This document shows positions 17,513-26,368 of a stretch of DNA of 64,000 bases, one piece after another (the first letter of the stretch is position 1; each line of letters starts with the position of its first letter). The notes under the pieces are model-generated. The model was given only the letters and a program-made list of their open reading frames with translations. It made no database searches and was not told the origin of the DNA. Location of the stretch: positions 1,488,001 to 1,552,000 of the forward strand of contig CAVZFD010000005.1 in assembly GCA_963774455.1 (NCBI GenBank), read 5' to 3'. The position numbers were made by a program, and so were the translations under genes. This DNA is from DATFVA01 sp963774455. GTDB lineage: Bacteria > Bacteroidota > Ignavibacteria > Ignavibacteriales > Ignavibacteriaceae.

Positions 17513-19474
17513 ATGTCTCAAACATTTATCGAAAAAATAGCCCAGAAATATGCTGTGGGACTTGAACCGGGACAGGAGGTTCATGCAGGCGATTACCTGT
17601 CAATTCGTCCCGCTTATGTGATGACCCATGATAACACCGGAGCAGTAATTCCAAAATTCAAATCTATAGGCGCAAGCCGACTCGCAAACCCCAGGCAGGT
17701 TGTTCACACTCTTGATCATAATGTCCAGGATAAAAGCGAAAAAAACCTTGAGAAGTATAGAAAGATAGAAGAATTCTCAAAGAGTATGGGCGCGGATTTC
17801 TATCCTGCGGGTCGTGGGATCGGTCACCAGATAATGGTAGAGGAGGGTTATGCCTGGCCGGGAACAATGGCCGTCGCTTCCGATAGTCACTCGAATATGT
17901 ACGGAGGAATCGGTTGTCTCGGTACTCCTGTTGTAAGAACAGATGCCGCGGCCATATGGGCAACCGGAAGGACATGGTGGCAGGTACCTCCTATAGCAAA
18001 AGTTGAATTAAAGGGAAAGTTAAGGAAAGGAGTCACAGGTAAAGACCTGATAATTGCACTGTGCGGATTCTTCAATAATGACGAAGTACTTAACCATGCT
18101 ATTGAGTTTACAGGTGAAGGAGTTAAAAATCTTTCAATTGAAGAGAGATTGACAATAGCTAATATGACTACGGAATGGGGTGCGCTGGCAGGAGTTTTTA
18201 TGATCGATGAAAGAACAATAGACTGGTTAAAAAGGAGAGCCGTTTTTATTTCCAGGCGCGGACCTGAGCATGTTAATTCTGATGCCGACGGTAATGGTAT
18301 TCATCCAAGAATGAACCTGAAGCGTATTGAAGAGCTTGAAGATAATCTCCCGCATGCTGACCCGGATGCATTTTATGCAAAAGAGTTGACTATAGATCTT
18401 TCTACAATTGAACCTCTGGTTTCAGGACCGAATACAGTTAAAACTATGACCCCCGTTTCAGGACTTAATAATATAAAAATAAATAAAGCCTACCTTGTAT
18501 CCTGTGTAAACAGTCGTGTTGATGATATTGCCGAAGCAGCTGCAATCGTTAAAGGAAAGAAAGTTGCCGGGGGAGTTCAGTTCTATATTGCTGCAGCTTC
18601 AAGTGAGGTACAGGCTGAGAGTGAAAAGCAGGGCGACTGGCAGACTCTTATTGAAGCCGGTGCAATTCCCCTCCCTCCGGGATGCGGACCCTGCATAGGA
18701 TTGGGTGTGGGCTTGCTCGAGGATGGCGAGGTCGGAATATCAGCCACAAACAGAAACTTTAAGGGAAGAATGGGTTCCCCAAATGCACAGGCTTATCTTG
18801 CTTCACCGGCAGTGGTTGCTTCATCAGCAATCGCCGGAAACATTTCATTCCAGTGGACGGAAGAAAATCAGAAACTCCTTGGAGAAATTAAGATTAACGA
18901 AAAACAGGAAGCTGAGTCCCAGGAAGTAAAAATTATAGATGGATTTCCAAAGGTTCTCAAAGGAGAACTCATCTTCTGCAGTCAGGATAACCTGAATACT
19001 GACGGAATTTATCCCGGCAAATACACTTACATAGATGATTTTACTCCGGAGCAGCAGGCTGAAGTTGTTATGGAGAATTATGATCCTGAATTTGCGAAGA
19101 TAGTGAATGAAGGAGATATACTTGTCAGCGGCTTTAATTTCGGAACAGGATCCTCACGGGAGCAGGCCGCCACAGCACTGAAGTATAAAGGTATTAATCT
19201 GGTAATAGCAGGATCGTTCAGCGAAACTTACAAGAGGAATGCTTTGAATAATGGTTTTCTTATTATTGAATGTCCTAAACTGGTGAATGACCTCAAGGCT
19301 AAATACGGTAAGGAAAAATTAACTGTTAAAACCGGCATCACTGGTGAGATAAACTTTACAAAATCCAAAATCACAGTTGATCAGAAGTCATATTCAATAG
19401 ATCCTGTCGGTGTCCCTGCCCAGGAACTGATAGTTTTCGGCGGCCTGGAAGAATGGGTTAAGAAGAACCTTTAA
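17513..19474 (+). CDS. Aconitate hydratase (short Aquifex-type aconitase)
   Basis: A 653-residue 4Fe-4S hydro-lyase interconverting citrate and isocitrate. ATG ATG occurs at the start; the second (17513) is chosen because GGAG at 17503-17506 is 6 bp before it and only 3 bp before the first. Cluster ligands are Cys331 (VSCVNSR), Cys391 and Cys394 (GCGPCIG). The N-terminal ASDSHSNMYGG motif and the C-terminal swivel domain (FGTGSSREQA) are in one chain, with LeuC- and LeuD-like parts fused. It is shorter than the 750-900 residues of AcnA/AcnB. Homoaconitase is an alternative reading, but citrate lyase downstream favours aconitase. Confidence 0.88.
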   Translation: MSQTFIEKIAQKYAVGLEPGQEVHAGDYLSIRPAYVMTHDNTGAVIPKFKSIGASRLANPRQVVHTLDHNVQDKSEKNLEKYRKIEEFSKSMGADFYPAGRGIGHQIMVEEGYAWPGTMAVASDSHSNMYGGIGCLGTPVVRTDAAAIWATGRTWWQVPPIAKVELKGKLRKGVTGKDLIIALCGFFNNDEVLNHAIEFTGEGVKNLSIEERLTIANMTTEWGALAGVFMIDERTIDWLKRRAVFISRRGPEHVNSDADGNGIHPRMNLKRIEELEDNLPHADPDAFYAKELTIDLSTIEPLVSGPNTVKTMTPVSGLNNIKINKAYLVSCVNSRVDDIAEAAAIVKGKKVAGGVQFYIAAASSEVQAESEKQGDWQTLIEAGAIPLPPGCGPCIGLGVGLLEDGEVGISATNRNFKGRMGSPNAQAYLASPAVVASSAIAGNISFQWTEENQKLLGEIKINEKQEAESQEVKIIDGFPKVLKGELIFCSQDNLNTDGIYPGKYTYIDDFTPEQQAEVVMENYDPEFAKIVNEGDILVSGFNFGTGSSREQAATALKYKGINLVIAGSFSETYKRNALNNGFLIIECPKLVNDLKAKYGKEKLTVKTGITGEINFTKSKITVDQKSYSIDPVGVPAQELIVFGGLEEWVKKNL

Positions 19475-19484
19475 CAATTTAACC

Positions 19485-19500
19485 ATTAAGCAATTAAACA
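19485..19500 (+). repeat. AT-rich spacer repeat before prpD
   Basis: ATTAAGCAATTAAACA here is identical to 22292-22307 before citF. The surrounding bases repeat TTTAACA-like heptamers. It sits directly before the start codon and no Shine-Dalgarno is visible. Confidence 0.6.
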
Positions 19501-19508
19501 GTTTAACT

Positions 19509-20942
19509 ATGAACAAATCTATATCAAGAACTATATCTGAATTTGCTGTAAATCTAAAGTACGAAGACCTCCCATCCGAAGTCATCAATGAAGTGAAACG
19601 CTTTCTGTATGATTCAATCGGCTGTGCATACGGAGGCTACCATACAAAAGATGTGAATATTCTCAGGGATATCTACCTGGAAATGGGAGGTAAACCCGAA
19701 TCGACCCTGATAGGGTTCGGGGATAAAATTCCTGCCATTAATGCTGTGCTGGTTAATTCATTAATGTTAAGAGCACTAGACTTTAATGATATATACTGGA
19801 GGGAAGATCCCTCACATCCATCAGACCTGATACCTGCCGCACTTTCCACTGCAGAGATGACCGGCGCATCTATGAAGGATGTTATCACTGCCATAGTTCT
19901 TGCATATGAATTTGAACAAAGACTTTGTGAATTTGCCATCCCTGGAATCCGGGAACGTAAATGGCATCATGCGGCTCTAACTCAGTTCGTATCACCCATC
20001 GTGGCAGGGAAAATTCTTGGATTGAGCGTTGACCAGATGGTGAATGCTATTGGGATAAACGGAAGTCATAACCATACGATCGGTTGTCCCACTGCCGGTA
20101 AACTCACCATGATGAAAAATACTGTCGATCCGATGGCTGTTCAATCAGGCGTGTTTGCAGCATTGATGGCGCAAAGAGGTTATACCGGAACAGAGGCTGT
20201 CTTCGAAGGTAAAGAAGGATTTATGGATACATTCCTGGGCTGGGATGCTAAAGCACAGAGTATGTCCCCTGTAAAAATGCAGGGACGCGATGGCACCTCT
20301 GAATGGAAATGGAATATTGAAAAGCTTACCGGCGGGTTGGGCGATAGCTTTAAAATTCTTGAATGCGGAATGAAAGCATTCCCTACCGAAGCACTTACAC
20401 ATACGCATCTTTCTGCAACGCTAAATGCTGTGACAAAAAATAATATATCATATGATCAGATAGAGACGGTAACTCTTACCACGTTGGCACAGGCATATGA
20501 TATTCTTTTCGACCCGCACAAGTACAGACCCGAATCAAGAGAAACGGCAGATCATTCACTCCCCTACTGCATCGCCGCTGCCTTGGTTGATCATAAAATT
20601 ACAACACAGTCTTTCTCAGAGGAGAAAATGAAAGACCCGAGAATCTGGGAGGTAATAGATAAAATAAAAGGTGAACCGTCACGGGAATTTGAGATGATGT
20701 TTCCGGCAAAGCAGCCTAGTAAAGTTGTTGTAAGAACAAAAGACGGCAAAGAATATTCTGAATACCTGGAATATCCTAAGGGCGATCCGAGAGAGCCAAT
20801 GACAATGGAAGATCTTGAAAATAAATTCAATGCTTTATCCGAAAAACTTCTGATTCCGCGAAGACAAAAGGAAGTTAAAGAGCTTATTTTCAGATGTGAA
20901 CAGCTTACTGCCAGGGAATTTATGACTAAACTTATTATTTGA
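19509..20942 (+). CDS. MmgE/PrpD-family dehydratase or decarboxylase
   Basis: 477 residues, the usual length of 2-methylcitrate dehydratase PrpD. Typical features are the N-terminal helical domain with FLYDSIGCAYGG, then MLRALDFND, and the region GINGSHNHTIG. Family members dehydrate 2-methylcitrate or citrate, or decarboxylate cis-aconitate to itaconate. No methylcitrate synthase or lyase gene is nearby, so a role on citrate or cis-aconitate fits the locus better. It lies 34 bp after the aconitase gene. The spacer is an AT-rich repeat without Shine-Dalgarno. Confidence 0.85.
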   Translation: MNKSISRTISEFAVNLKYEDLPSEVINEVKRFLYDSIGCAYGGYHTKDVNILRDIYLEMGGKPESTLIGFGDKIPAINAVLVNSLMLRALDFNDIYWREDPSHPSDLIPAALSTAEMTGASMKDVITAIVLAYEFEQRLCEFAIPGIRERKWHHAALTQFVSPIVAGKILGLSVDQMVNAIGINGSHNHTIGCPTAGKLTMMKNTVDPMAVQSGVFAALMAQRGYTGTEAVFEGKEGFMDTFLGWDAKAQSMSPVKMQGRDGTSEWKWNIEKLTGGLGDSFKILECGMKAFPTEALTHTHLSATLNAVTKNNISYDQIETVTLTTLAQAYDILFDPHKYRPESRETADHSLPYCIAAALVDHKITTQSFSEEKMKDPRIWEVIDKIKGEPSREFEMMFPAKQPSKVVVRTKDGKEYSEYLEYPKGDPREPMTMEDLENKFNALSEKLLIPRRQKEVKELIFRCEQLTAREFMTKLII

Positions 20943-20963
20943 TCGTTGCTCTCCCATACAGAG

Positions 20964-20998
20964 TTTGTCTATTATTTGTTAAATTTAAATAAGACAAA
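20964..20998. promoter_or_regulatory. Inverted repeat in the gap before citDE
   Basis: TTTGTCT (20964-20970) and AGACAAA (20992-20998) form perfect 7-bp arms with a 21-bp AT-rich spacer, so equivalent positions are about 28 bp apart. The 115-bp gap is the longest inside the prpD-citDE-citF run, so a separate promoter and operator here are plausible. Confidence 0.3.
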
Positions 20999-21057
20999 TT
21001 ATTGTTATAGCTAACATTCGTAATGTTTAACCCACTGCAATCAATTAAAGATTTCAA

Positions 21058-22281
21058 ATGAAGAATAATTTACATAAATCCTCCGCAGGAAAAAGAGGCG
21101 ACTCAGTAAGATCCGACTGCTACTTTGAGATTACCAGGAAAAATTCCGGAGGGATATTAATAAACCTGCAGAGTAAAGTAGATGTGATGTACGGGGAAAC
21201 GATTAAAAAGCAGCTCCTCGATATGTGCAAATTCTTCGGTATTACCAATGCTGAAATTATTATGGAAGACAGCGGGGCGCTTCCCTTCACGATTGCAGCA
21301 AGGTTTGAAATGGCTGTTAAGAAACTTATGCCGGAAATCATTGCTGAATATCTTCTCCCCTTCAATAAAAAGAATCAGTATAAATCTTCAAGGGATAAAC
21401 TTAGACGGAGCAGGTTATACCTTCCGGGTAATGAACCGAAGTTTTTTATTAATGCAGGACTCCACTCACCCGATGGAATAATCCTTGACCTGGAAGACAG
21501 TGTCGCTCCATCAGAAAAAGAATCCGCTCAGTTGATTGTAAGAAATGCTCTTCGCTCTGTTGACTTCTACGGTGCTGAGAGAATGGTGCGTATAAATCAG
21601 CTCCCGAGAGGCTGCGGTGATTTGAAATATATAGTTCCTCATAATGTGCATGTAATCCTTATTCCTAAATGCGAATCGGCTGATCAGGTAAAGCAGGTTG
21701 AGGTGGAAGTCGCCAGACTGCGGAAAGAACATAACGTTAAAAATGAAATTTATTTTATGCCGATTATCGAAAGTGCACTTGGCGTTATAAAGGCTTATGA
21801 GATTGCTTCGGCTTCGAAAAATAATTGCGCTCTGGCAATTGGTCTGGAAGATTATACAGCCGACCTTGGGACACAAAGAACCAATGAAGGAAGGGAGAGT
21901 ATTTTTGCCCGCCAGATGCTGGTTAATGCCGCAAAAGCCGCTGGTATCCAGGCAATTGATACTGTTTTTTCCGATGTGGGAGATATGGAAGGACTGCGAC
22001 AGAGCGTTATTGAAGCAAAGTCTCTGGGTTTTGAAGGAAAAGGCTGCATCCATCCCCGTCAGATACAGGTCGTACACGAGGCCTTTGCTCCATCCATAGA
22101 TGAAGTAGAAAAAGCAAAGAAAATTGTTCTCGCATTTGAAGAGGCTGAAAAGAAAGGATTAGGAGTTGTCTCCCTTGGAAGCAAGATGATAGATCCACCC
22201 ATAGTAAAACGGGCTGTCCGAACCATTGACCTTGCAATATTAAATAATATGTTGAAGGAAAACTGGAGACAAACAATTTAA
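21058..22281 (+). CDS. Fused citrate lyase acyl carrier protein (CitD) and citryl lyase beta subunit (CitE)
   Basis: 407 residues in two domains. Residues about 8-105 read as CitD: AGKRGDSVRSD, GGILINLQSKVDV, then EDSGALPFTIAARFE. A Ser at 16 or 19 would carry the phosphoribosyl-dephospho-CoA arm. Residues about 118-395 are CitE of the HpcH/HpaI fold: LYLPGNEPKF, GIILDLEDSVAP, VRINQ, PIIESALGV and IGLEDYTADLG, including the Mg2+-binding acidic residues. CitE cleaves citryl-ACP to oxaloacetate and acetyl-ACP. In Klebsiella these are separate proteins, so the fusion is notable. CitF follows 36 bp downstream. CitC, CitX and CitG, needed for arm synthesis and acetylation, are not in the window. 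Confidence 0.88.
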   Translation: MKNNLHKSSAGKRGDSVRSDCYFEITRKNSGGILINLQSKVDVMYGETIKKQLLDMCKFFGITNAEIIMEDSGALPFTIAARFEMAVKKLMPEIIAEYLLPFNKKNQYKSSRDKLRRSRLYLPGNEPKFFINAGLHSPDGIILDLEDSVAPSEKESAQLIVRNALRSVDFYGAERMVRINQLPRGCGDLKYIVPHNVHVILIPKCESADQVKQVEVEVARLRKEHNVKNEIYFMPIIESALGVIKAYEIASASKNNCALAIGLEDYTADLGTQRTNEGRESIFARQMLVNAAKAAGIQAIDTVFSDVGDMEGLRQSVIEAKSLGFEGKGCIHPRQIQVVHEAFAPSIDEVEKAKKIVLAFEEAEKKGLGVVSLGSKMIDPPIVKRAVRTIDLAILNNMLKENWRQTI

Positions 22282-22291
22282 TCATTTAACA

Positions 22292-22307
22292 ATTAAGCAA
22301 TTAAACA
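22292..22307 (+). repeat. AT-rich spacer repeat before citF
   Basis: Identical 16-bp ATTAAGCAATTAAACA as at 19485-19500, again directly upstream of a start codon with no Shine-Dalgarno. Confidence 0.6.
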
Positions 22308-22317
22308 ATCAAACATA

Positions 22318-23874
22318 ATGAACTTAGTAAAAAATGCGGCAGGAAGATTAGTTCCTGATGAAATAAACGGTATTCCTCAGATTCCTTTTAAGGGAGTAAA
22401 TAAATATAAACCCAAGGGAGGAAAAGCTAAGCCTCTTATCAGCAGCTGTGCTGATTATCCTGCAGACGGTAATAAAGTCGTAAAGAACCTGAAAGAAGCT
22501 CTGAAGAAAGCAGGAATTAAGGATGGGATGACCGTATCCACCCATCATCATCTCAGGAACGGCGATGTGGTCACTAATATCCTGTTTGATGCCATAAATG
22601 AAATGGGAATAAAAAATATCCGGTGGTTTCCGAGTGCTTCTTTCCCGGTCCACGAACACTTAATTAAATACCTGAAGGATGGAACGATTCATCACATCGA
22701 AGGAAGTATGAACGGTCCTTTGGGGAGGTTTACTTCAGAAGGAAAGATGAAGGGTGTGGGGGTTCTGAGGTCTCATGGTGGAAGGTATCAGTCAATCCAG
22801 GATGGTGAAGTTCATATCGATATTGCCGTGATTGCCGCACCTACCGCAGATCCCTTTGGCAACGCAACAGGCGACCGCGGACCCTCAGCGTGCGGACTAC
22901 TGGGTTTTGCCCTGGCAGATTCAGAGTATGCCGATAAAGTAATTGTTGTTACGGATAACCTCGTTCCCTTCCCCTGCGTTCCCTGGCAGATCCAGGGAAA
23001 TAATGTCGATTATGTAGTGCAGGTCGATACCCTTGGTGATCCCAGGAAAATAGTATCCGGTACCACGGAAGTTACTAAGTCTCCTGACAGACTCTTAATA
23101 GCGGAATATGTTGCCCGGTTCCTTGATGAAGCAGGAATAATGAAAGACGGGTTTTCTTTCCAGGCCGGTGCTGGCGGAACAGCTCTTGCATTCGCGCTCT
23201 TTTTAAAGGATAGGATGAAGGCTAAAAATATTAAAGCCCGTTTTGTCAGAGGCGGAAGCACAAAGTACCTTGTCCAGATGCTCGAAGAAGGTTTAACCGA
23301 TTACATACTCGATGGTCAGACCTTCGACCTTGAAGGCGTAAGAAGTATGCGGGAAAACGAGGGTCATGTTAATACATCTCCTTTTACGAGCTATAACTTT
23401 CACGGTAAGGGAAATTTCGCATCAATGGTTGATGCGGTAGTACTAGGGGCTACAGAAGTTGATGTGAATTTTAATGCTAATGTGGTTACTCATTCTGATG
23501 GCTACCTGCTGCATGGAATCGGGGGATGGCAGAACTGTTTATTCTCAAAATGCACTATCCTTGCGATACCTTCGTTCAGGGACAGGATCCCGGTGATTGT
23601 TGATGAAGTTACAACGCTATGCGGACCGGGAGAATTAATTGATGTTATTGCAACCGAACGCGGATTATGTATAAATCCTAAACGGAAAGACCTGCTTAAG
23701 GCACTAAAGAATACCACTATCCCGATAGTTGATATCACAGAACTTAAGAACGAAGTGGATAAAATCTGCGGTGGAGTTCCTGCTAAACCGGAAGTCAATA
23801 AAGATAAAGTAGTCGCTGTAATAAAATGGGTGGATGGAACGTTACTCGATTCTGTGTTCCAGGTTAAAAACTGA
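22318..23874 (+). CDS. citF: Citrate lyase alpha subunit (citrate:acetyl-ACP transferase)
   Basis: 518 residues, normal for CitF. Characteristic segments are RSHGGRYQSIQDGEVHID (residues about 153-170), AAPTADPFGNATGDRGPSA, VTDNLVPFP, and near the C-terminus HSDGYLLHGIGGWQN and INPKRKDLL. It exchanges the acetyl group on the carrier protein for citrate, giving citryl-ACP for CitE. It ends the citrate locus. The order citDE-citF matches canonical citDEF, apart from the fusion. A fixed pathway direction (citrate cleavage or a reverse TCA step) cannot be read from sequence. Confidence 0.93.
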   Translation: MNLVKNAAGRLVPDEINGIPQIPFKGVNKYKPKGGKAKPLISSCADYPADGNKVVKNLKEALKKAGIKDGMTVSTHHHLRNGDVVTNILFDAINEMGIKNIRWFPSASFPVHEHLIKYLKDGTIHHIEGSMNGPLGRFTSEGKMKGVGVLRSHGGRYQSIQDGEVHIDIAVIAAPTADPFGNATGDRGPSACGLLGFALADSEYADKVIVVTDNLVPFPCVPWQIQGNNVDYVVQVDTLGDPRKIVSGTTEVTKSPDRLLIAEYVARFLDEAGIMKDGFSFQAGAGGTALAFALFLKDRMKAKNIKARFVRGGSTKYLVQMLEEGLTDYILDGQTFDLEGVRSMRENEGHVNTSPFTSYNFHGKGNFASMVDAVVLGATEVDVNFNANVVTHSDGYLLHGIGGWQNCLFSKCTILAIPSFRDRIPVIVDEVTTLCGPGELIDVIATERGLCINPKRKDLLKALKNTTIPIVDITELKNEVDKICGGVPAKPEVNKDKVVAVIKWVDGTLLDSVFQVKN

Positions 23875-24096
23875 AGTCCCTCTTAAAAGCAACCTGGAAA
23901 GGTCTTTGTTATTATTCTTAGAAGTTCAGGTAGTTCAAACTGCCGGACGTTCGCTACCGGATAAATGAACCATAGGATGGCTGCTGGCCGGACTGACCAA
24001 TTTGCTTACCGAAAGCCGCTAACATTTTGTCAGGAAGTCTATCCTGCTTATACAGATCCCTTTATCTTCATCATAATAAAAATTGAATAATTATCT

Positions 24097-24104
24097 TAAC
24101 TTTG
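24097..24104 (+). promoter_or_regulatory. Candidate TAnnTTTG -7 box upstream of recQ
   Basis: TAACTTTG, an exact TAnnTTTG match, 40 bp before the recQ start. No well-placed TTTG -33 is seen. The rest of the 270-bp gap (23875-24144) holds only a small hairpin (GGTAGTT-CA-AACTGCC, 23929-23944) and no gene. Confidence 0.35.
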
Positions 24105-24144
24105 CGGCGATAGAATTTTACTTGAATTTGAATTAAGAGAATAG

Positions 24145-25602
24145 TTGGAACCTTCTGAAATATTAGAAAAGTACTTCGGTTATAAGGATTTCCGCGGCAG
24201 GCAGGAGGATATAATCCGCAGAACGCTTTATGATCGCAAGCATTCACTTGTTATAATGCCTACCGGAAGCGGGAAATCTTTGTGCTACCAGATCCCCGCA
24301 CTATTAATGAACAGCGGGACGATAGTGATCAGCCCTCTTATTGCCCTGATGCAGGACCAGGTGGATGCCTTGCGGAAAAAAGATATCAGTGCTGCATTCA
24401 TAAACTCCACTCTTTCAAAACAGGAAAGAGATCAGAGACTGAAACAGTTTGTTGAGGGAAAGATCAAAATTCTGTATGTCACCCCCGAAAGGTTCCGTAA
24501 ACCTGAATTTGTTAGAAAACTGCAGAAAGTGGATGTCTCCCTTTTAGCTGTGGATGAAGCGCATTGTATTTCTGAATGGGGACATGATTTCCGGCCCGAT
24601 TATTCCCGCCTCGGCGAGTTCAGAGAGTTGATGAACAATCCCTTAACGATTGCTTTAACCGCTACTGCAACCATAGAAGTCCAGCAGGATATAATAAATA
24701 AACTGCACCTCAAAAATGAAGATGTCAAAACTTTCCACCAGGGAATAGAAAGGCCTAATCTTAGACTGGAAGCAAAGGATATCTTTGAGGATAAAGAAAA
24801 AACCGAATGGATGCTCAAAATTATAAATGATTATAATGGCGCGGGTATAATATATTTTTCTCTCATCCAGACGCTTGAGAAATTCTCCCAGGTGCTCCGC
24901 GATAAGAAAATCAGCCATGGGATTTACCATGGTAAGTTGAATGATAAAGATAGGAAAAGGATGCAGAGGGAGTTTTTGAGTGGTAATCAAAATCTCATCC
25001 TTGCCACAAATGCTTTCGGAATGGGAATAGATAAATCCGATATCCGGTTCGTAATTCATGCCGAGGTTCCCTCTTCGGTAGAATCATACTACCAGGAAAT
25101 AGGCCGGGCCGGAAGAGATGGAAAACCCTCTGACTGTCTCCTCCTTTACAAACAGGATGACTTGTATATCCAGATGGATTTTATAAAATGGTCGAATCCT
25201 GATGCTAATTTTTATTCAGCGTTATATGACCTTCTCCGAAGGGAAATTTCCGCGGTCAATTCCTTTGGGATTGAACATCTGAGGGAACAGATGAACTTCA
25301 AAAACCGGAGTGACTTCAGGATAGAGACTGCCCTTGGAATTTTTGATAGGTATGGCGTTACAGAAGGTTCGGTTGATAATAAGGATCTTAAAATAACAGG
25401 GGAATTTCCGCCGGAACTTGAGGATGAGGTAATTCTGAAAGAAAAATTGATGAGTGATAATAAAAAGCTCCTCTCAATGGTAAATTATTTCAAGACAAAT
25501 GAATGCCGGAGGGTTTATATATCGGAATATTTCGGCTTTTATGACGAGAAGCCCTGCGGTAATTGTGACAACTGCCTGAAAAATCCTGCAATTATGGATT
25601 AA
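24145..25602 (+). CDS. recQ: ATP-dependent DNA helicase RecQ, short form
   Basis: 485 residues starting at TTG. Superfamily 2 helicase motifs are Walker A MPTGSGKS with Lys44, DEAHCISEWGHDFRP, TATAT, and motif VI QEIGRAGRDG. The C-terminus has the zinc site Cys residues (NECRRVY and PCGNCDNC) and then stops. The winged-helix part of RQC and the HRDC domain of E. coli RecQ (about 610 residues) are therefore absent or very short. It likely unwinds recombination intermediates in DNA repair. It stands apart from the citrate locus with its own candidate promoter. Confidence 0.93.
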   Translation: MEPSEILEKYFGYKDFRGRQEDIIRRTLYDRKHSLVIMPTGSGKSLCYQIPALLMNSGTIVISPLIALMQDQVDALRKKDISAAFINSTLSKQERDQRLKQFVEGKIKILYVTPERFRKPEFVRKLQKVDVSLLAVDEAHCISEWGHDFRPDYSRLGEFRELMNNPLTIALTATATIEVQQDIINKLHLKNEDVKTFHQGIERPNLRLEAKDIFEDKEKTEWMLKIINDYNGAGIIYFSLIQTLEKFSQVLRDKKISHGIYHGKLNDKDRKRMQREFLSGNQNLILATNAFGMGIDKSDIRFVIHAEVPSSVESYYQEIGRAGRDGKPSDCLLLYKQDDLYIQMDFIKWSNPDANFYSALYDLLRREISAVNSFGIEHLREQMNFKNRSDFRIETALGIFDRYGVTEGSVDNKDLKITGEFPPELEDEVILKEKLMSDNKKLLSMVNYFKTNECRRVYISEYFGFYDEKPCGNCDNCLKNPAIMD

Positions 25603-25686
25603 CCCTGCATCTATTCCGATACTTTGACGGCATACACATCAGATATGCTCAATGGTTCTTATTATGTGAATGAAATAAAGAGGAAT

Positions 25687-25809
25687 ATGATGAATCTTCC
25701 TTATTCAAAAATAAAATTTATAATAGCGGCAGGATTACTTTTATTGGTATTTCCGGCTGTGGGCGAAGTATTTGAAAAAAGAAAAAATGATAGTATCACA
25801 CAAACGTAA
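25687..25809 (+). CDS. Small single-pass membrane protein (40 aa)
   Basis: A reading frame opens at 25624, but AGAGGA ends 2-5 bp before tandem ATG codons at 25687 and 25690. From there the product has a short basic N-terminus, one hydrophobic helix (FIIAAGLLLLVF) and a charged tail (VFEKRKND). A real small protein is plausible but not certain. It lies 84 bp after recQ and 73 bp before the lipoprotein gene. Function unknown. Confidence 0.4.
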   Translation: MMNLPYSKIKFIIAAGLLLLVFPAVGEVFEKRKNDSITQT

Positions 25810-25882
25810 TATTTGTGTTTAATCTAATAATTATGAACGTCCTCTGGTAATTATAATTGAATTTTCACTTAAGGCAATAAAA

Positions 25883-26368
25883 ATGAATAAAATATATTTT
25901 TTAATCTTTGCAGTCGCACTTATAACAGCAGGATGCACAAGTAAAGATGACAATCAACTAAGTAGTCATTCCCCCGAGCAGACTAATAATCAGCCGGCAA
26001 AAAAGTTTAATATCTCCAACGATACCCTGATGGGAGGAGATACTTTTGTAACTACAGGTCCGGCTGGGAAAATGGATCAGAAAGAGGGTAAAGTTGTGAT
26101 GATAGCCGACTCAGGACTAGCCTTACCAGTTAAATTGGATGATGATAATAAAATTACGGCGATAGGCCTTACAGACAGTGTAATTTATCAGGTCAAAAAA
26201 GAAGGTAACCGTACATCGCTTATTCTTTCTGATTCCAGTAAGGTTCTTAAGGATGGCAGGATGATGCTCCTTACTGATGACGGTGAAATGCTGGAAGTCA
26301 AATTGATCGGCGATAGGATGGTAGTTTTAACGAAGAACAATACAATGCTTCCCCTGGAAAAAAAGTAG
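25883..26368 (+). CDS. Lipoprotein with repeated short beta motifs (161 aa)
   Basis: The signal peptide has lipobox ITAGC with predicted lipidated Cys18. After a polar linker rich in Gln, Asn and Ser (residues about 20-45) come three or four similar units built on G+VVMIADSG, GRMMLLTDDGEML and DRMVVLTKNN, suggesting a small beta-strand repeat domain. I do not recognise a family with confidence. It is followed by 221 bp without a gene and then the copper regulator. A link to copper is not supported by any Cys, Met or His cluster. Confidence 0.7.
   Translation: MNKIYFLIFAVALITAGCTSKDDNQLSSHSPEQTNNQPAKKFNISNDTLMGGDTFVTTGPAGKMDQKEGKVVMIADSGLALPVKLDDDNKITAIGLTDSVIYQVKKEGNRTSLILSDSSKVLKDGRMMLLTDDGEMLEVKLIGDRMVVLTKNNTMLPLEKK

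Noticed and set aside
23875..24144. tRNA or riboswitch in the gap after citF
   Set aside because: No cloverleaf or conserved core was seen; the only structure is a small 7-bp hairpin at 23929-23944.
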